Assembly (NCBI GenBank): GCA_963668015.2
Contig: CAXXCR010000011.1
Location: 1-63,973, forward strand
Origin: Ilyobacter_A sp963668015
GTDB lineage: Bacteria; Fusobacteriota; Fusobacteriia; Fusobacteriales; Fusobacteriaceae
Direction of reading: 5' to 3'
Length of the DNA stretch: 63,973 nt
Of the stretch, positions 9,055 to 18,291 are shown in pieces. The translations under genes and the position numbers were made by a program. Position 1 is the stretch's first letter. Each line of letters begins with the position of its first letter. The notes under the pieces were generated by a model. The model was not told the origin of the DNA. It did not search any database and saw nothing but the letters and a program-made list of their open reading frames with translations.

Positions 9055-9815
9055 TATTATCTGGATATGGTTTTCTTGCAAAACTCTTATAAGCTCTTCG
9101 TCAAGTTTGCCGTCAACAATAACAGCATCAATATCCTGAAGAGTTCCGAAGTTATACAGTTCTTGGGCATCGAATTTCTTTTTAGGAGATAGAAAAATAC
9201 ACTTTTTTTGAGACCTCCATCAAGTTTTTCTTTAAAAAACCATCTTCTACACTTGCATCGCTTAAGGTATTCTTAAATACGTTGATCCCGATCATTTCCA
9301 TAAAAAGTTTGTCCACGTTTAATTTTTTTATAGATTCGATGGCCATACCTCCGGTGAAATAGTCATGCTCCAGTTCATAAGTCCCCCCCTATAGAAATAA
9401 GGTTTACGTCTTTTATTCCTGCAAGCATTTTTATTATCTGCAACATATTGCTTATTATGGTAATTTTTTTAGGGCACTCCATCAGAATAGAACTTATCAA
9501 AAGGTTTATATTGGAACTGTCGAAAAAAACCACATCACCGTCACGGATCTCGTTGTATGCCTTTCTTGCCACTCTCTTGTTGCCGTCGTTTGTTTTAAAT
9601 TTAATATTATTCATTGGAGAATACATCTGTCTTTTTTGGCTGATGATGGCTCCACCATGGGTTCTTTTTAGGTTTCCCTCAGCCTCTAGTTTTTTTAAGT
9701 CTTTTCTTATTATCACTTCGCTTACTTGAAAAATTTTGCTTAACTCTTTTACTGCCACCTTTTTATTTTCGGACAGAAGTTGAATAATTTCGGAACGTCT
9801 CTCTTCTGCAAACAT
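9052..9815 (-). pseudogene. DeoR-family transcriptional regulator, two frameshifts
   Basis: A DeoR/GlpR-type sugar-metabolism repressor of about 253 residues after removing two extra bases. The N-terminal helix-turn-helix is intact: 'MFAEERRSEIIQLLSENKKVAVKELSKIFQVSEVIIRKDLKKLEAEGNLKRTHGGA'. The sensor half is split at a G7 run (9386-9392; six G restores 'ISIGGTYELEHDYFTGG') and at an A7 run (minus-strand sense, 9202-9208; six A restores 'VSKKCIFLSPKKKFDAQELYNFG'). The end 'DIDAVIVDGKLDEELIRVLQENHIQII' matches the family. Start at 9815 behind AAAGGAGGA. The ligand would be a phosphosugar, but no target gene is adjacent. Confidence 0.82.
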
Positions 9816-9836
9816 TTGTCCTCCTTTATGAAACAA

Positions 9837-10289
9837 TATGATACGTACTGTTTAAAGATATAAACTACTGGAAACGACACAATAATATATTTATGCTAAA
9901 AGAATTTCTAGTGAAATATTCGGTTCAAATAAAATTATAAATTGATTTAGAGTGAAAATTTAAAAATAGGTATTATTGGAATAAAAAAAGTGTATACAAA
10001 TATACAGATGGAAAAACTGATATGAATAGAAAAAACTAAATTTTTGAGCTGAAATAATATTTATAAGGAAAAAAATGATTATTTAAATAGTGTTTAAAAT
10101 TTTTAAGAATCTGGATTTAAAAAGTTTTTGATATGAAATAGATTTTAAAGTGAAATTGAAATTCAATACTAAATAGTTACACTACTATTGTAGCATATTT
10201 TTAATTTATATTTCAAATAAGTTTTATAATTTTCTGAATAAACTTGATATTTTTTTAATCCCGTACACTAAATTTATATCCAAAGTTTG
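9837..10289. other. Non-coding, AT-rich spacer
   Basis: About 450 bases of very AT-rich sequence upstream of the DeoR gene with no coding potential that I can support. A decayed copy of the long intergenic repeat follows at 10290-10440. Confidence 0.5.
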
Positions 10290-10440
10290 ATTTTTAATTT
10301 TTTAGATTTTAAATGATTTGTGAGATTAGTGTGATTTGTAACTAAGAAAAGATCTTTTGATTTAAAATATTTTCTATGCAAAATTCTTGTTTTAAATCTT
10401 TGTGAAACTCTGTGTCCGAAAAAGAATTTTGAATGAATCA
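10290..10440 (+). repeat. Decayed copy of the long palindromic intergenic repeat
   Basis: This stretch resembles the repeat at 50037-50334 in the same orientation, for example GTGAGATTAGTGTGATTTGT against GTGAGATTCGTGTAATTCGT, and TCTTTGTGAAACTCTGTGT against TCTCTGGGAAACTCTGTGT. It is clearly diverged and shortened. A 68-codon open frame running through it on the minus strand is not credible as a gene. Confidence 0.65.
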
Positions 10441-10482
10441 GTGAGCATAATAATTTTAAGTGCTGAATAGGTTTATGCAATA

Positions 10483-10513
10483 TAAAAAAACAGACTGATA
10501 GCCTGTTTTTTAT
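10483..10513 (-). terminator. Terminator of the radical SAM gene
   Basis: AAAAAACAG (10485-10493) pairs with CTGTTTTTT (10503-10511), giving a hairpin followed by T in the minus-strand direction, just beyond the stop codon at 10520. Confidence 0.7.
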
Positions 10514-10519
10514 ATTATA

Positions 10520-11393
10520 TTAAAGTGTACCTTCATATGGTTTTCTGAATCTGCTTTCATCCACAAGTAGGTTGTCCTCGATGCCTCTTATTATTTCTTT
10601 CTTTGCTTCTGGAAGTTTTCCGTTTACATAGCAGTAGTTGGATACATGGTCTGTATAGAAGCTGCTTGTTACATCTAAGTTTTCAACGAAAAGCTTCATC
10701 TCTTTTAGGCATTCGTGAGGGCTTAAGAGCTCAAATTCTCCGCTGTTATACATATCATACAGTTCTGTACCTGGAAACGGCACAATAGTTCTAATACGGA
10801 TGAAATCCGGGGTTTATTTCGTTCAAAACTTTTGCACTGTTGAGAGCGTGCTGCTTTGTAAATTTTTTGCCCCCTACACCGACAATTATGTACTCGCTAA
10901 GTTCAATGCCTGCCTTCTTTATCATTTTTCCGGCCTGGATAAGTTTTTTAGAGTCTGTCCCCTTGTTTATAAGGCTTAAAACGTCATCGTCTCCAGACTC
11001 CATACCGGTATGAATTCTTGAAAGTCCGGCTTCTTTTATTCTGTTGAGTTCCTCCTGGGTTTTCAGCACAACATACTGCGCGGAACCGTACATAGTAATC
11101 CTCTCAAGTTTTGGAAAGAGCTCCCTGGTATAATTTAGTATTTCAATGAGCTCTTCTGTCTTCATTAATATGGTATTACCGTCGGCAAAGAATACAGATT
11201 TTATCCATTCGCCGTAGTGATCTTTTGCCATTAAAAGATCCTCTTTAATATCTTCTACACTTCTTATTCTGAAATTTACCCCACGATACATTTTACAAAA
11301 CTTACATTTATTATGTGGACATCCAATAGTTGCCTGTATGATGAGACTTTGGGCTTCGCTTGGAGGTCTGTACACAACACCTTCATACCTCAT
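10520..11393 (-). pseudogene. Radical SAM protein, one frameshift
   Basis: A radical S-adenosylmethionine enzyme of about 290 residues once one base is removed. The cluster-binding cysteines are in 'GCPHNKCKFC' (C-x4-C-x2-C spacing, seen in one subgroup of the superfamily), followed by 'SVFFADGNTILM' and 'RIHTGMESGDD' typical of the barrel. The frame breaks near 10791-10800: GGATTTC read as GGATTC restores 'NPGFIRIRTIVPFPGTELYDMY'. The C-terminus includes 'FVENLDVTSSFYTDHVSNY', known from a group of uncharacterised radical SAM proteins. Start at 11393 behind GAGGTGA; a GTG at 11402 overlaps that site. Function of the subgroup is unknown to me. Confidence 0.82.
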
Positions 11394-11588
11394 ATTAATC
11401 ACCTCGTAGTATAATTTTAAAATATTATAATTCTATTATATCACTTTAAAATATCTTTTCAAGAAAAATTATAATATATTCGTTTAAGTTATTTTTAAAA
11501 AATTACAGAAAAGAGCATGAAATTTTAGAAATCTGGAGGCTGAATAAATGTTTTGATCCTTTTTTTTGACTTTTTAAGATCCTTTTTC

Positions 11589-11617
11589 TTGCAAAAAGAA
11601 ACTTTTTTATGTATAAT
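11589..11617 (+). promoter_or_regulatory. Promoter of ackA
   Basis: TTGCAA (11589-11594) and TATAAT (11612-11617) are separated by 17 bases, an almost ideal sigma-70-type promoter. It leaves a leader of about 120 bases before the ackA ATG, in which AGAACAG and CTGTTTT could pair weakly. Confidence 0.75.
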
Positions 11618-11741
11618 ACGTTGGCTGTAGGAGAACAGCACACTCAAAAAAATCATCACAAGGGGTTATGTTCTGTTTTGGGTGGATCGGTTTTCCGTTT
11701 GGTAATAATATATATTTTATGGGGTAAGAAAAGGGGTAAAA

Positions 11742-12937
11742 ATGAAGATTTTAGTTTTGAACAGCGGCAGTTCTTCGCTGAAGTATCAGGTGATTAATAT
11801 GGAAACTGGTTTAGCTATGGCAGAGGGGATATGTGAGAGGATAGGTATGGAAGGGTCGGTGCTGAAGTATAAGGCTGACGGAATAAAGGAAAAAATACTG
11901 CATGATATGCCCACTCACAAGGAGGGGATAAACCTGCTTCTCAAGATTTTGGAGGATGAAAAGTTTGGGATAATCACTTCCATAAATGAAATAGACGCCA
12001 TAGGGCACAGAGTTGTACATGGAGGAGAGAAAAGTTTGCTGCCTCCGTTTTAGTGGATGTTCAGGTATTGGAGTCGATAAAAGAGCTCTCCAAGTTGGCG
12101 CCGCTTCATAATCCGGCCAATGCATTAGGTATTGATATCTGTATGGAACTTATGCCGGACAAGCCAAATGTTGCGGTATTTGATACTGCATTCCACCAAA
12201 CTATGCCTAAAGAAGCTTTTATGTATGCACTGCCGTATGAGGACTATGAAGAATTGAAAATAAGAAAATATGGGTTTCACGGGACTTCGCATAAGTATGT
12301 TTCCAAGCTTGCAGGCGAGCTTTTAGACAAAGAGGATGCAAAAGTTATTGTCTGCCACTTGGGAAATGGTGCATCTGTATCTGCTGTCAGCAGCGGGAAG
12401 TGTGTGGATACTTCTATGGGACTTACACCGCTTCAAGGACTTATGATGGGAACCAGGTGTGGAGACCTAGATCCTGCAGCTGTTTTGCATATAATGGAGG
12501 AGAGAGGGCTTACTATAAAAGATATGGATGCCAGAATGAATAAGGAATCTGGGTTCCTGGGAGTTTTTGGGGAAAGTTCAGACTGCAGGGATATAGAAGA
12601 GGGGATAGAAGCCGGGAATAGAAGAGCTAAGCTAGCCTATGATATGTTTTGCTACAAGGTTAAGCATTATATAGGAGCCTATGCTAGCATTATGGGTGGT
12701 TTGGATGCCGTCTGTTTTACAGCTGGAATCGGTGAAAATGGCCCAGAAATAAGAGAGCTTGTGTGTGAAGGGTTGGAGTTTATGGGTATAGATTTCGATA
12801 GAAAAGAAAACAGTGAAAGAAAAGACGGGGTGCAAGTACTGAGCAAACCTGATTCAAAGGTGAAGGTGTATAAGATACCTACAAATGAAGAATACGTTAT
12901 AGCTGAAGAGACGTATAATTTGCTCAAAATAAAATAG
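11742..12937 (+). pseudogene. ackA: Acetate kinase, one frame disruption
   Basis: Acetate kinase, which makes ATP and acetate from acetyl phosphate, about 397 residues after correction. Family motifs: 'LVLNSGSSSLKYQ' at the N-terminus, 'GHRVVHGGEKF', 'FDTAFHQTMP', 'GTSHKYVS', 'VICHLGNGASVSAV', 'DTSMGLTPLQGLMMGTRCGDLDP' and 'CFTAGIGENGPEIRE'. The frame breaks at 12024-12034: removing two bases from GGAGGAGAGAAAAG (for example one GA unit) restores 'HGGEKFAASVLVDVQVLE'. As read, the first frame ends at 12053 in 'LLPPF'. A fermentative organism would be expected to need this enzyme, so sequence error is a serious alternative to true loss. No pta gene is adjacent. Confidence 0.9.
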
Positions 12938-12984
12938 AGCTGGCAGTTAAACTTAATATTGTAAATATAAAATGAAAAGTTAAA

Positions 12985-13022
12985 TAAAAAAGTGCTCCAG
13001 GATTTTCTTGGGGCACTTTTTA
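12985..13022. terminator. Bidirectional terminator between ackA and the TetM-like gene
   Basis: AAAAAGTGCTCCAGGA pairs with TCTTGGGGCACTTTTT, with A and T tracts at either end, between two convergent genes. Confidence 0.8.
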
Positions 13023-13034
13023 AATTCTATAGTT

Positions 13035-15017
13035 TTAAAAATAATCTTCAATATTTGTATACTCGATATGCGGATCACAAGGAACAAAAGAAGACAAAAA
13101 GTCTAGATTCCCTTTACTTTTTTCATTTTTTTCTTCTCCCGGGAATATTGAAATCGAATTGTAAAGGGTGTCTTCTTGCTGTTTCGCAAGATCTCGAATT
13201 TTATTAGGATCGCTGCATTCAAGATAGCTTCCGTTTTCAAATATGACATAAGCTTCTCCACCTGATATTATATCCAGCTTCGATGAAAAAGTTCCTGATA
13301 CCGAGACAGGTAACTCACCTTCAACCTTTACAAAATTATCTTCATGATTTTGGTTTGAAATAATTGCACCCGTTGATAGCAACTCAGAGTTGACTTTCCC
13401 TAAAAACTCCTTGTTCACTAGTATTAGGAATTCATAAAAGGGTTCCATAAGTACAGGTGAACATTTCTCCAGTGCACTTCTAACTGCCCTTATAGTTGCT
13501 ATTCTAAAATCACCGCCATGTGTATGTTCTAAATGGTGCCTGCCTCTGACAAGAGACACGTTGATCCCCATTAGAGGGAAACCGCCAAGCGGGCCTTTTA
13601 GCATAGCTTCGGATTTAACAGTTTTTTCTATTTGGCTCTGGTACTGAGCAGGTAATAAATCCAGAGGAACCTTTGATGAATACGTATTTTCTCCATTTAT
13701 ATTTTGAGAAACTTCTACCTCTACCTCTGCATAATGTTTTTTTGGTTCATAGTGGCAGAACCCCTTTGCAGTTCCAAGTACGCTTTCACGATATTTAGGA
13801 ACAGGGGGTATAAATTTTACTTCTATGTTAAATCTGGATTTCAGTATAGATTTCAATACCTCAATCTGTGTAGTCCCCTGTACGGAGATCAATATGTTTT
13901 CATCTGAACCATAGTCTATATCAAGGCTTAGGTCCTCGTCTGCCAGAATATTTAATGCTTCTACAAGTTTATGCGAGTCTTCTATTTTCAGCGGCTTTAG
14001 ACGACTTACTAAAAGTCCGCTTTTCAACTCGAAATTGGATGGGACAGGTATGCCGACGTAGTCTCCTATGTTAACCTCTCCTAATCCCAATACTGCCACT
14101 AAATCACCGGAGTATACCCTATCCACAGGGACGTAGGTTTTTCCATCCACGCTGTAAAGCTCCAATACTTTCTGCTCTCTCCCTGCCGAAAAGACATTTT
14201 CACGAGTTCCTATGGAACCGCTAAGCACCTTTATATAAACCACTCTGCCATATCCAGGGCTATGCTTTACCCTGTATGTGACTCCCCAAAACGGGCCATC
14301 GTCATCTTTGGAGTAATCGGGTAAAAAATCTCCTATAAAGTCCAACAGCTCCACAACCCCCTTCTTCTGAGTTGCGGAACCCATTATAACCGGGAAAACT
14401 CTGCCTAGAGCCGCCTGTCTTTTCAAGGTAGCCTGGATTTTTGTGATATCAGGATGATTGTTAGAAAGGTAGGTTTCCAAAAACTCATCGTCAAGTTCTA
14501 CAAGTTTTTCAATTTCAGAAGCTTTTTGGAAATCGAAGATAAACTTTTTGTTTGAAATATCCCCGATAAACAGAGCTCTGTTGTCAAAATCACTTACAGC
14601 TTTTATTAATTTTGAACTATCCCAAAATACTTGATCCATTTTATTTATAAAAAATGACAGTGGGGATATGTTTTTCCCTCAATATTTTCCAGATTTTTCT
14701 GTGTTTGTGAGCTTATGCCGTCTGCGGCGGAAACCACAAGAACCGCTGCATCCAATGGGAGTACGGATTTTTCCAGCTCTGAAAAAAAATCACTATGTCC
14801 GGGAGTGTCGATAATATTCAGCTTTTTTCCCTTCCAAACCGCAGTAGCCTGCTCTGAAAATACTGTTATGCCCTTAAGCACGCTCTACTTCGTGAAAGTC
14901 AAAAACATTGGATTTTTTCTCAGATTCATTTTTATTTGATACTGATAATAAGCTTTCGCAAAGAGTGGTTTTTCCGCTATCGACATGTGCGAATACACCT
15001 ATAGTTTTAACTGCCAA
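13035..15017 (-). pseudogene. TetM-like (EF-G family) ribosomal protection-type GTPase, disrupted frame
   Basis: A translational GTPase related to tetracycline ribosomal-protection proteins, about 659 residues after correction. G1 is 'GVFAHVDSGKTTLCE', the switch region 'ERLKGITVF', G3 'IIDTPGHSDF' and G4 'INKMDQ'. The C-terminal domains are intact from 14639 on ('YGRVVYIKVLSGSIG', 'PPVPKYRESVLG', 'HTHGGDFRIATIRAVRSAL'). One extra base near 14880-14886 breaks 'HEVERLKGITVF', and a second disruption near 14645-14672 (two extra bases, e.g. C4 to C3 and T6 to T5, or one missing) breaks 'KTYPTVIFINKMDQ'. The first codon appears to be TTG at 15017 behind GGAGG. Many anaerobes carry such chromosomal homologues without tetracycline resistance, so a resistance role should not be assumed. 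Confidence 0.85.
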
Positions 15018-15136
15018 TGTAAGTCCTCCAAAATTATAGTTTCTTATAATGATCTATTTTAATAATATCATTATATAATTCTTTATTCAAGTAGGGACCT
15101 TTTGACAGGTATTGATATTCATTTTAGCTTCATCTG

Positions 15137-15434
15137 GTTTAAAAAATATTGATTTTCTGAGAATCTTTTTGCACACAGAGTTTCCCAGAGATTTAGAACA
15201 TGAGCTTCACAGAGAAATCCTTAAGTCAAAAGTTTTATTCTTTGTCACGAATTACACGAATCTCACGAATGATTCAAAACCTTGAAAATTAAAGATTTTT
15301 AGTAAGCCTCTGTGAAGCTCACTCTTTTCCTCCGTGCAACTCTGTGACCAATTTTTTGACTTTCTATTCGTGATAATTAGTGCGATTTCGTGACCAAAAA
15401 AGTTTTTATATCCTTACAAGAAATTCAGTAATTT
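15137..15434 (-). repeat. Long palindromic intergenic repeat, copy 1
   Basis: About 298 bases almost identical to the reverse complement of 50037-50334. Over the central 270 bases I find only a few differences, including one extra T (GCGATTTCG here, GCGATTCG in the other copy). The element has nested self-complementarity: CACAGAGTT (15174-15182) with AACTCTGTG (15338-15346), and GAGCTTCACAGAG (15202-15214) with CTCTGTGAAGCTC (15308-15320), around a core with three CACGAAT units. It has no open frame worth calling. It fills most of the spacer between the UPF0173 gene and the TetM-like gene. Confidence 0.9.
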
Positions 15435-15520
15435 GTGATGGTAATTTAAAAAAATTTTTAATTACCTGAATAGAGTTAAGTAGATTGATAGGAGGTTTGG
15501 GAGTATGAAATAAAATTTGA

Positions 15521-16201
15521 TTAAAGTTCATAGTCGTCTCCAGGGTTCATTATAATAACATCTATTTCTGTATCTATAATTTCTCTCAGCTTTTTTGGGT
15601 CTCTTTCCAAAAGTGGAAATGTATTGTAGTGCATTGGAATGATCTTTTTAGGTTTGATAAAGTCAATAGAATTAGCAGCATCGATAATGTCCATAGTGAA
15701 ATTTCCGCCTATTGGAAGCAAGGCTAGATCGATATGCTCGAATTCCAGCAGTTTCATTTCCATAGAAAGTCCTGTATCACCTGCATGGTATAATTTTTTC
15801 CCTTCGATATATATAAGAAAACCTCCCGCAGTTCCCCCGTTTAGAAGGCCTGAATCAGTTTCTATTGAAGAACCGTGCAGAGCTGGAGTCATTTTTACAG
15901 TACCGAAATCAAACTCTACCCTGGCACCTGTGTACATAGAATATGTTTTTACACCTTGCTGTTTCAAATAATGACAGATTTCTAGATTAGTCACAATAGT
16001 AGCACCGGTATTTTTTGCCAACTCCACAGCATCTCCCAAATGACTTTTATGTCCATGTGTGACGAAAATATAGTTCAACTGCTTGAAATCATTTACAGTT
16101 ACAGGGCAAACAGGATTGTCTGATATAAAAGGATCAATAAGAGCCTTAAAGTCATTTTTTTCAATGTAAAAACATGAGTGACCTAAAAATTTAATTTTCA
16201 T
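15521..16201 (-). CDS. UPF0173-family metallo-beta-lactamase-fold hydrolase
   Basis: A 226-residue metal-dependent hydrolase-like protein of the UPF0173 group (UlaG-like metallo-beta-lactamase fold). It starts 'MKIKFLGHSCFYIE' behind AAGGTGG and shows 'LIDPFISDNP', 'YHAGDTGLSMEMKLL', 'DLALLPIGGNFTM' and 'KIIPMHYNTFPLL'. The usual metal-binding HxHxDH is HGHKSH here (residues 49-54): Ser replaces the Asp. The other His and Asp residues (HAGD, MHY) remain. Whether the enzyme still binds two metals is open. Function is unknown for most of this family. Confidence 0.88.
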   Translation of the reverse strand: MKIKFLGHSCFYIEKNDFKALIDPFISDNPVCPVTVNDFKQLNYIFVTHGHKSHLGDAVELAKNTGATIVTNLEICHYLKQQGVKTYSMYTGARVEFDFGTVKMTPALHGSSIETDSGLLNGGTAGGFLIYIEGKKLYHAGDTGLSMEMKLLEFEHIDLALLPIGGNFTMDIIDAANSIDFIKPKKIIPMHYNTFPLLERDPKKLREIIDTEIDVIIMNPGDDYEL

Positions 16202-16499
16202 AGTTATACCACCTTTTTATATATGATTTTGAAAAGTTTTATATTTTGGAATATTGAAATTATAGATAGAGATTGTTTGGAAAAATAAATAGTTTTAAAA
16301 AGAATTAAAATGTTGCCGAAAGAGTTGAAATCGGTAATTGATTTCCTTATTTTAGATTGTACCTCAAATAAGATTAAGTTTCAAGGTTTTAAATACAAAT
16401 GTCTGGATATATCTGTATCAATTTGGTATAATTACTTTAATATAGCTACCTGAAGAATATTTATCTTAGAATTATTTATATAAAAATCTGGAGGGGAAT

Positions 16500-17288
16500 A
16501 TGGGAGCACAAGAACTATCTGTTTTTTCTATGCTTTTCTTGTTCATACTGGTGGTGCCGGTTGTTATTGTGGAAAAACATTTTAAACTTAACCTGAAAAA
16601 GAGACTGTTGACTTCTGTTTTCAGAATGACAATTCAGTTGAGCATAGTTGGTATTTATTTACAGTATATATTTAAACTAAACAATAAATATCTCAATATA
16701 TTTTACGTTATATTGATGATAAGTGTTGCCAGTTTTTCGGTTGTTAGAGGCAGTGAACTAAGTATGAAACATCTTCTGCCGCCTGTGTTTTTGTCGATAG
16801 TAATACCTCACACAATTATGCTGTTGTATTTTAATGCTTTTGTGATAAGGTTGGACAATATATTTGATGCTAAGTACTTGATAACAATAGGCGGGATGCT
16901 TTTGGGAAATTGTTTAAAAGGAAATATAATCAGTTTGGCGAGTTTTTATCAGAATTTGAGGGAAGAAGAGAGCACCTATCTGTACACGATTGCTTTGGGC
17001 GCAAATAGGTTTCAGGCTGTTTTGCCTTATTTTGCCAAAGGGGTAACGGCAGCGTTGAATCCAAACTTGGCAGCAATGGCTACAATAGGATTGGTTTCGC
17101 TTCCAGGTATGATGACGGGTCAAATACTGGGAGGATCAATACCGTTATTGGCAATTAAATATCAGTTGGCGATAATGCTGGCGATATTTATAACCACGTT
17201 TTTTAGTGCGATAATGGCCATATTTTTTTCTTTTTCAACAGCGTTTGATGATTTTGATATGCTGAAAAAAGATATTTTTGTATTATAG
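16500..17288 (+). CDS. fetB: FetB-like ABC transporter permease (UPF0014)
   Basis: A 262-residue membrane protein of the FetB/YbbM family, permeases that act with a FetA-type ATPase, in E. coli in iron homeostasis. Family sequence: 'RMTIQLSIVGIYLQYIF', 'VRGSELSMKHLLPP', 'GMLLGNCLKGNIISL', 'LYTIALGANRFQAVLP', 'ATIGLVSLPGMMTGQILGG' and 'IKYQLAIMLAIFITTFFS'. Start ATG behind TGGAGGGG. No ATPase gene is adjacent on either side, so the partner must be elsewhere or the gene is orphaned. The family call is firm; the iron role is by analogy. Confidence 0.88.
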   Translation: MGAQELSVFSMLFLFILVVPVVIVEKHFKLNLKKRLLTSVFRMTIQLSIVGIYLQYIFKLNNKYLNIFYVILMISVASFSVVRGSELSMKHLLPPVFLSIVIPHTIMLLYFNAFVIRLDNIFDAKYLITIGGMLLGNCLKGNIISLASFYQNLREEESTYLYTIALGANRFQAVLPYFAKGVTAALNPNLAAMATIGLVSLPGMMTGQILGGSIPLLAIKYQLAIMLAIFITTFFSAIMAIFFSFSTAFDDFDMLKKDIFVL

Positions 17289-17292
17289 CTTG

Positions 17293-17325
17293 AAAAAGCC
17301 GCTGCGTCTAGCAGTGGCTTTTTTT
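17293..17325. terminator. Bidirectional terminator
   Basis: AAAAAGCC-CTGC pairs with GCAG-GGCTTTTT around GTCTA between fetB and the convergent cyclic-nucleotide-binding gene; it overlaps the end of the latter. Confidence 0.8.
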
Positions 17326-17809
17326 ATTTTTTTAATGCGTAGTGCATCAAGATGCCATCGGTTTTTGCCAGAGTCCTGCAAGTTTCCCTGGCTATATTTA
17401 GAATTATCAGAGAAAACAACTGGATGTCCTCCTTGTAAAGTGAGTAGAGGGCTGATTTTGAAAGCACAATTAATTCAGTGTCCTCCATGCAGATGGCATT
17501 TGCTGTATGCGGCATTATCCCTATAAGAGATACCTGGCCGAAACATTCTCCAGGATGAAATTCGAATAGCTGTAGCGGGGTATAGTCTTCTTCTATGAAA
17601 AGCCTTACCCTGCCAGACTTGACTATGTAGATGTGGTTCGCCGAATCCCCCTGTTCAAATATAAGTTCGTCCTTTTTATAGGATACCATTTCCAAAATTC
17701 TGAAAATTTTGTAAAGTTGTGTTTGCGAAAGGCCTCCGAAAATAGAAATTTTATCCAGTATGGGGACGATGCTCTCTATATCCAAAAGTTGTAAATATTC
17801 TTTACTCAT
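17324..17809 (-). CDS. Cyclic-nucleotide-binding-domain protein without DNA-binding domain
   Basis: A 161-residue protein consisting of one cNMP-binding (CRP-type) beta-barrel: 'IFGGLSQTQLYKIFRILEMVSYKKDELIFEQGDSANHIYIVKSGRVRLFI', 'LQLFEFHPGECFGQVSLIGIMPHTANAICMEDTELIVLSKSAL'. The C-terminal helix-turn-helix of CRP/FNR regulators is absent, and the conserved Arg of the cAMP phosphate-binding cassette is not obvious (SLIGIMPHTA at that place). It may sense another ligand or act through a partner protein. Start behind GGAGGGGAG. No effector gene is adjacent. Confidence 0.82.
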   Translation of the reverse strand: MSKEYLQLLDIESIVPILDKISIFGGLSQTQLYKIFRILEMVSYKKDELIFEQGDSANHIYIVKSGRVRLFIEEDYTPLQLFEFHPGECFGQVSLIGIMPHTANAICMEDTELIVLSKSALYSLYKEDIQLFSLIILNIARETCRTLAKTDGILMHYALKK

Positions 17810-17965
17810 AAACTCCCCTCCGTTTTGTAAAAGTTGCTAATAATATTTACAAGCCTATGCAAAAAAACCTTTATATTTTCACAAAATTATTGAAATTACT
17901 TTTTTATACCTTTTTATTGGCGATAAAAGATGTTTTTCGCTAATCATATCTATTTTCTATTTAAA

Positions 17966-18085
17966 TCAGGAAAAAAAGGATATGCTAAGTGTTGGGAAAT
18001 TGAAAGGTTGTTCGGAAATTTAAAAGAGAATTATTCCATTGATAATCACAGAGTAAGATGTCTTAGCGGAAATCTTTCAATGTAA
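17966..18085 (+). pseudogene. Possible transposase C-terminal remnant
   Basis: One forward frame reads SGKKGYAKCWEIERLFGNLK and then ENYSIDNHRVRCLSGNLSM before TAA. The 'R/W-x-IERLFG-x-LKE...RVRGL'-like pattern resembles the C-terminal helix of several DDE transposases. There is no start codon with a ribosome site and no further homologous sequence upstream. A weak call, worth a database search. Confidence 0.3.
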
Positions 18086-18173
18086 GTTTAAAATAACTGT
18101 TATTTGCAATAGAAAAGGCTATTACGGTATTGAAATTATACAATACTTTTGTAACTTTCTAAAAGAAAACAAA

Positions 18174-18218
18174 TAAAAAAGATGTTGTGTAAAACCAAAA
18201 GTACGTAACATCTTTTTT
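18174..18218. terminator. Terminator hairpin downstream of the PAS-GGDEF gene
   Basis: AAAAAAGATGTT pairs with AACATCTTTTTT across an 18-20 base loop; it could act in either direction. Confidence 0.6.
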
Positions 18219-18291
18219 AGTATTTCAGTATTTAGTCTAGCAGATAGGATATAATTAATCTATCTAATTTTTTTCATTAGGTTTTTAGATT

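Noticed and set aside
10274..10480. Minus-strand open frame of 68 codons
   Set aside because: It lies entirely within the decayed palindromic repeat; the basic, low-complexity translation comes from the repeat.
11609..11797. Forward open frame of 62 codons ahead of ackA
   Set aside because: Begins inside the ackA promoter -10 region, has no ribosome site and overlaps the ackA start.
13035..15017. Acquired tetracycline-resistance element
   Set aside because: No transposon, integrase or composition shift nearby; chromosomal homologues of this type are common in anaerobes.
15174..15346. CACGAAT and CACAGAG units as a CRISPR array
   Set aside because: Units are only 7-13 bases, unequally spaced and partly inverted; there are no uniform spacers or cas genes.
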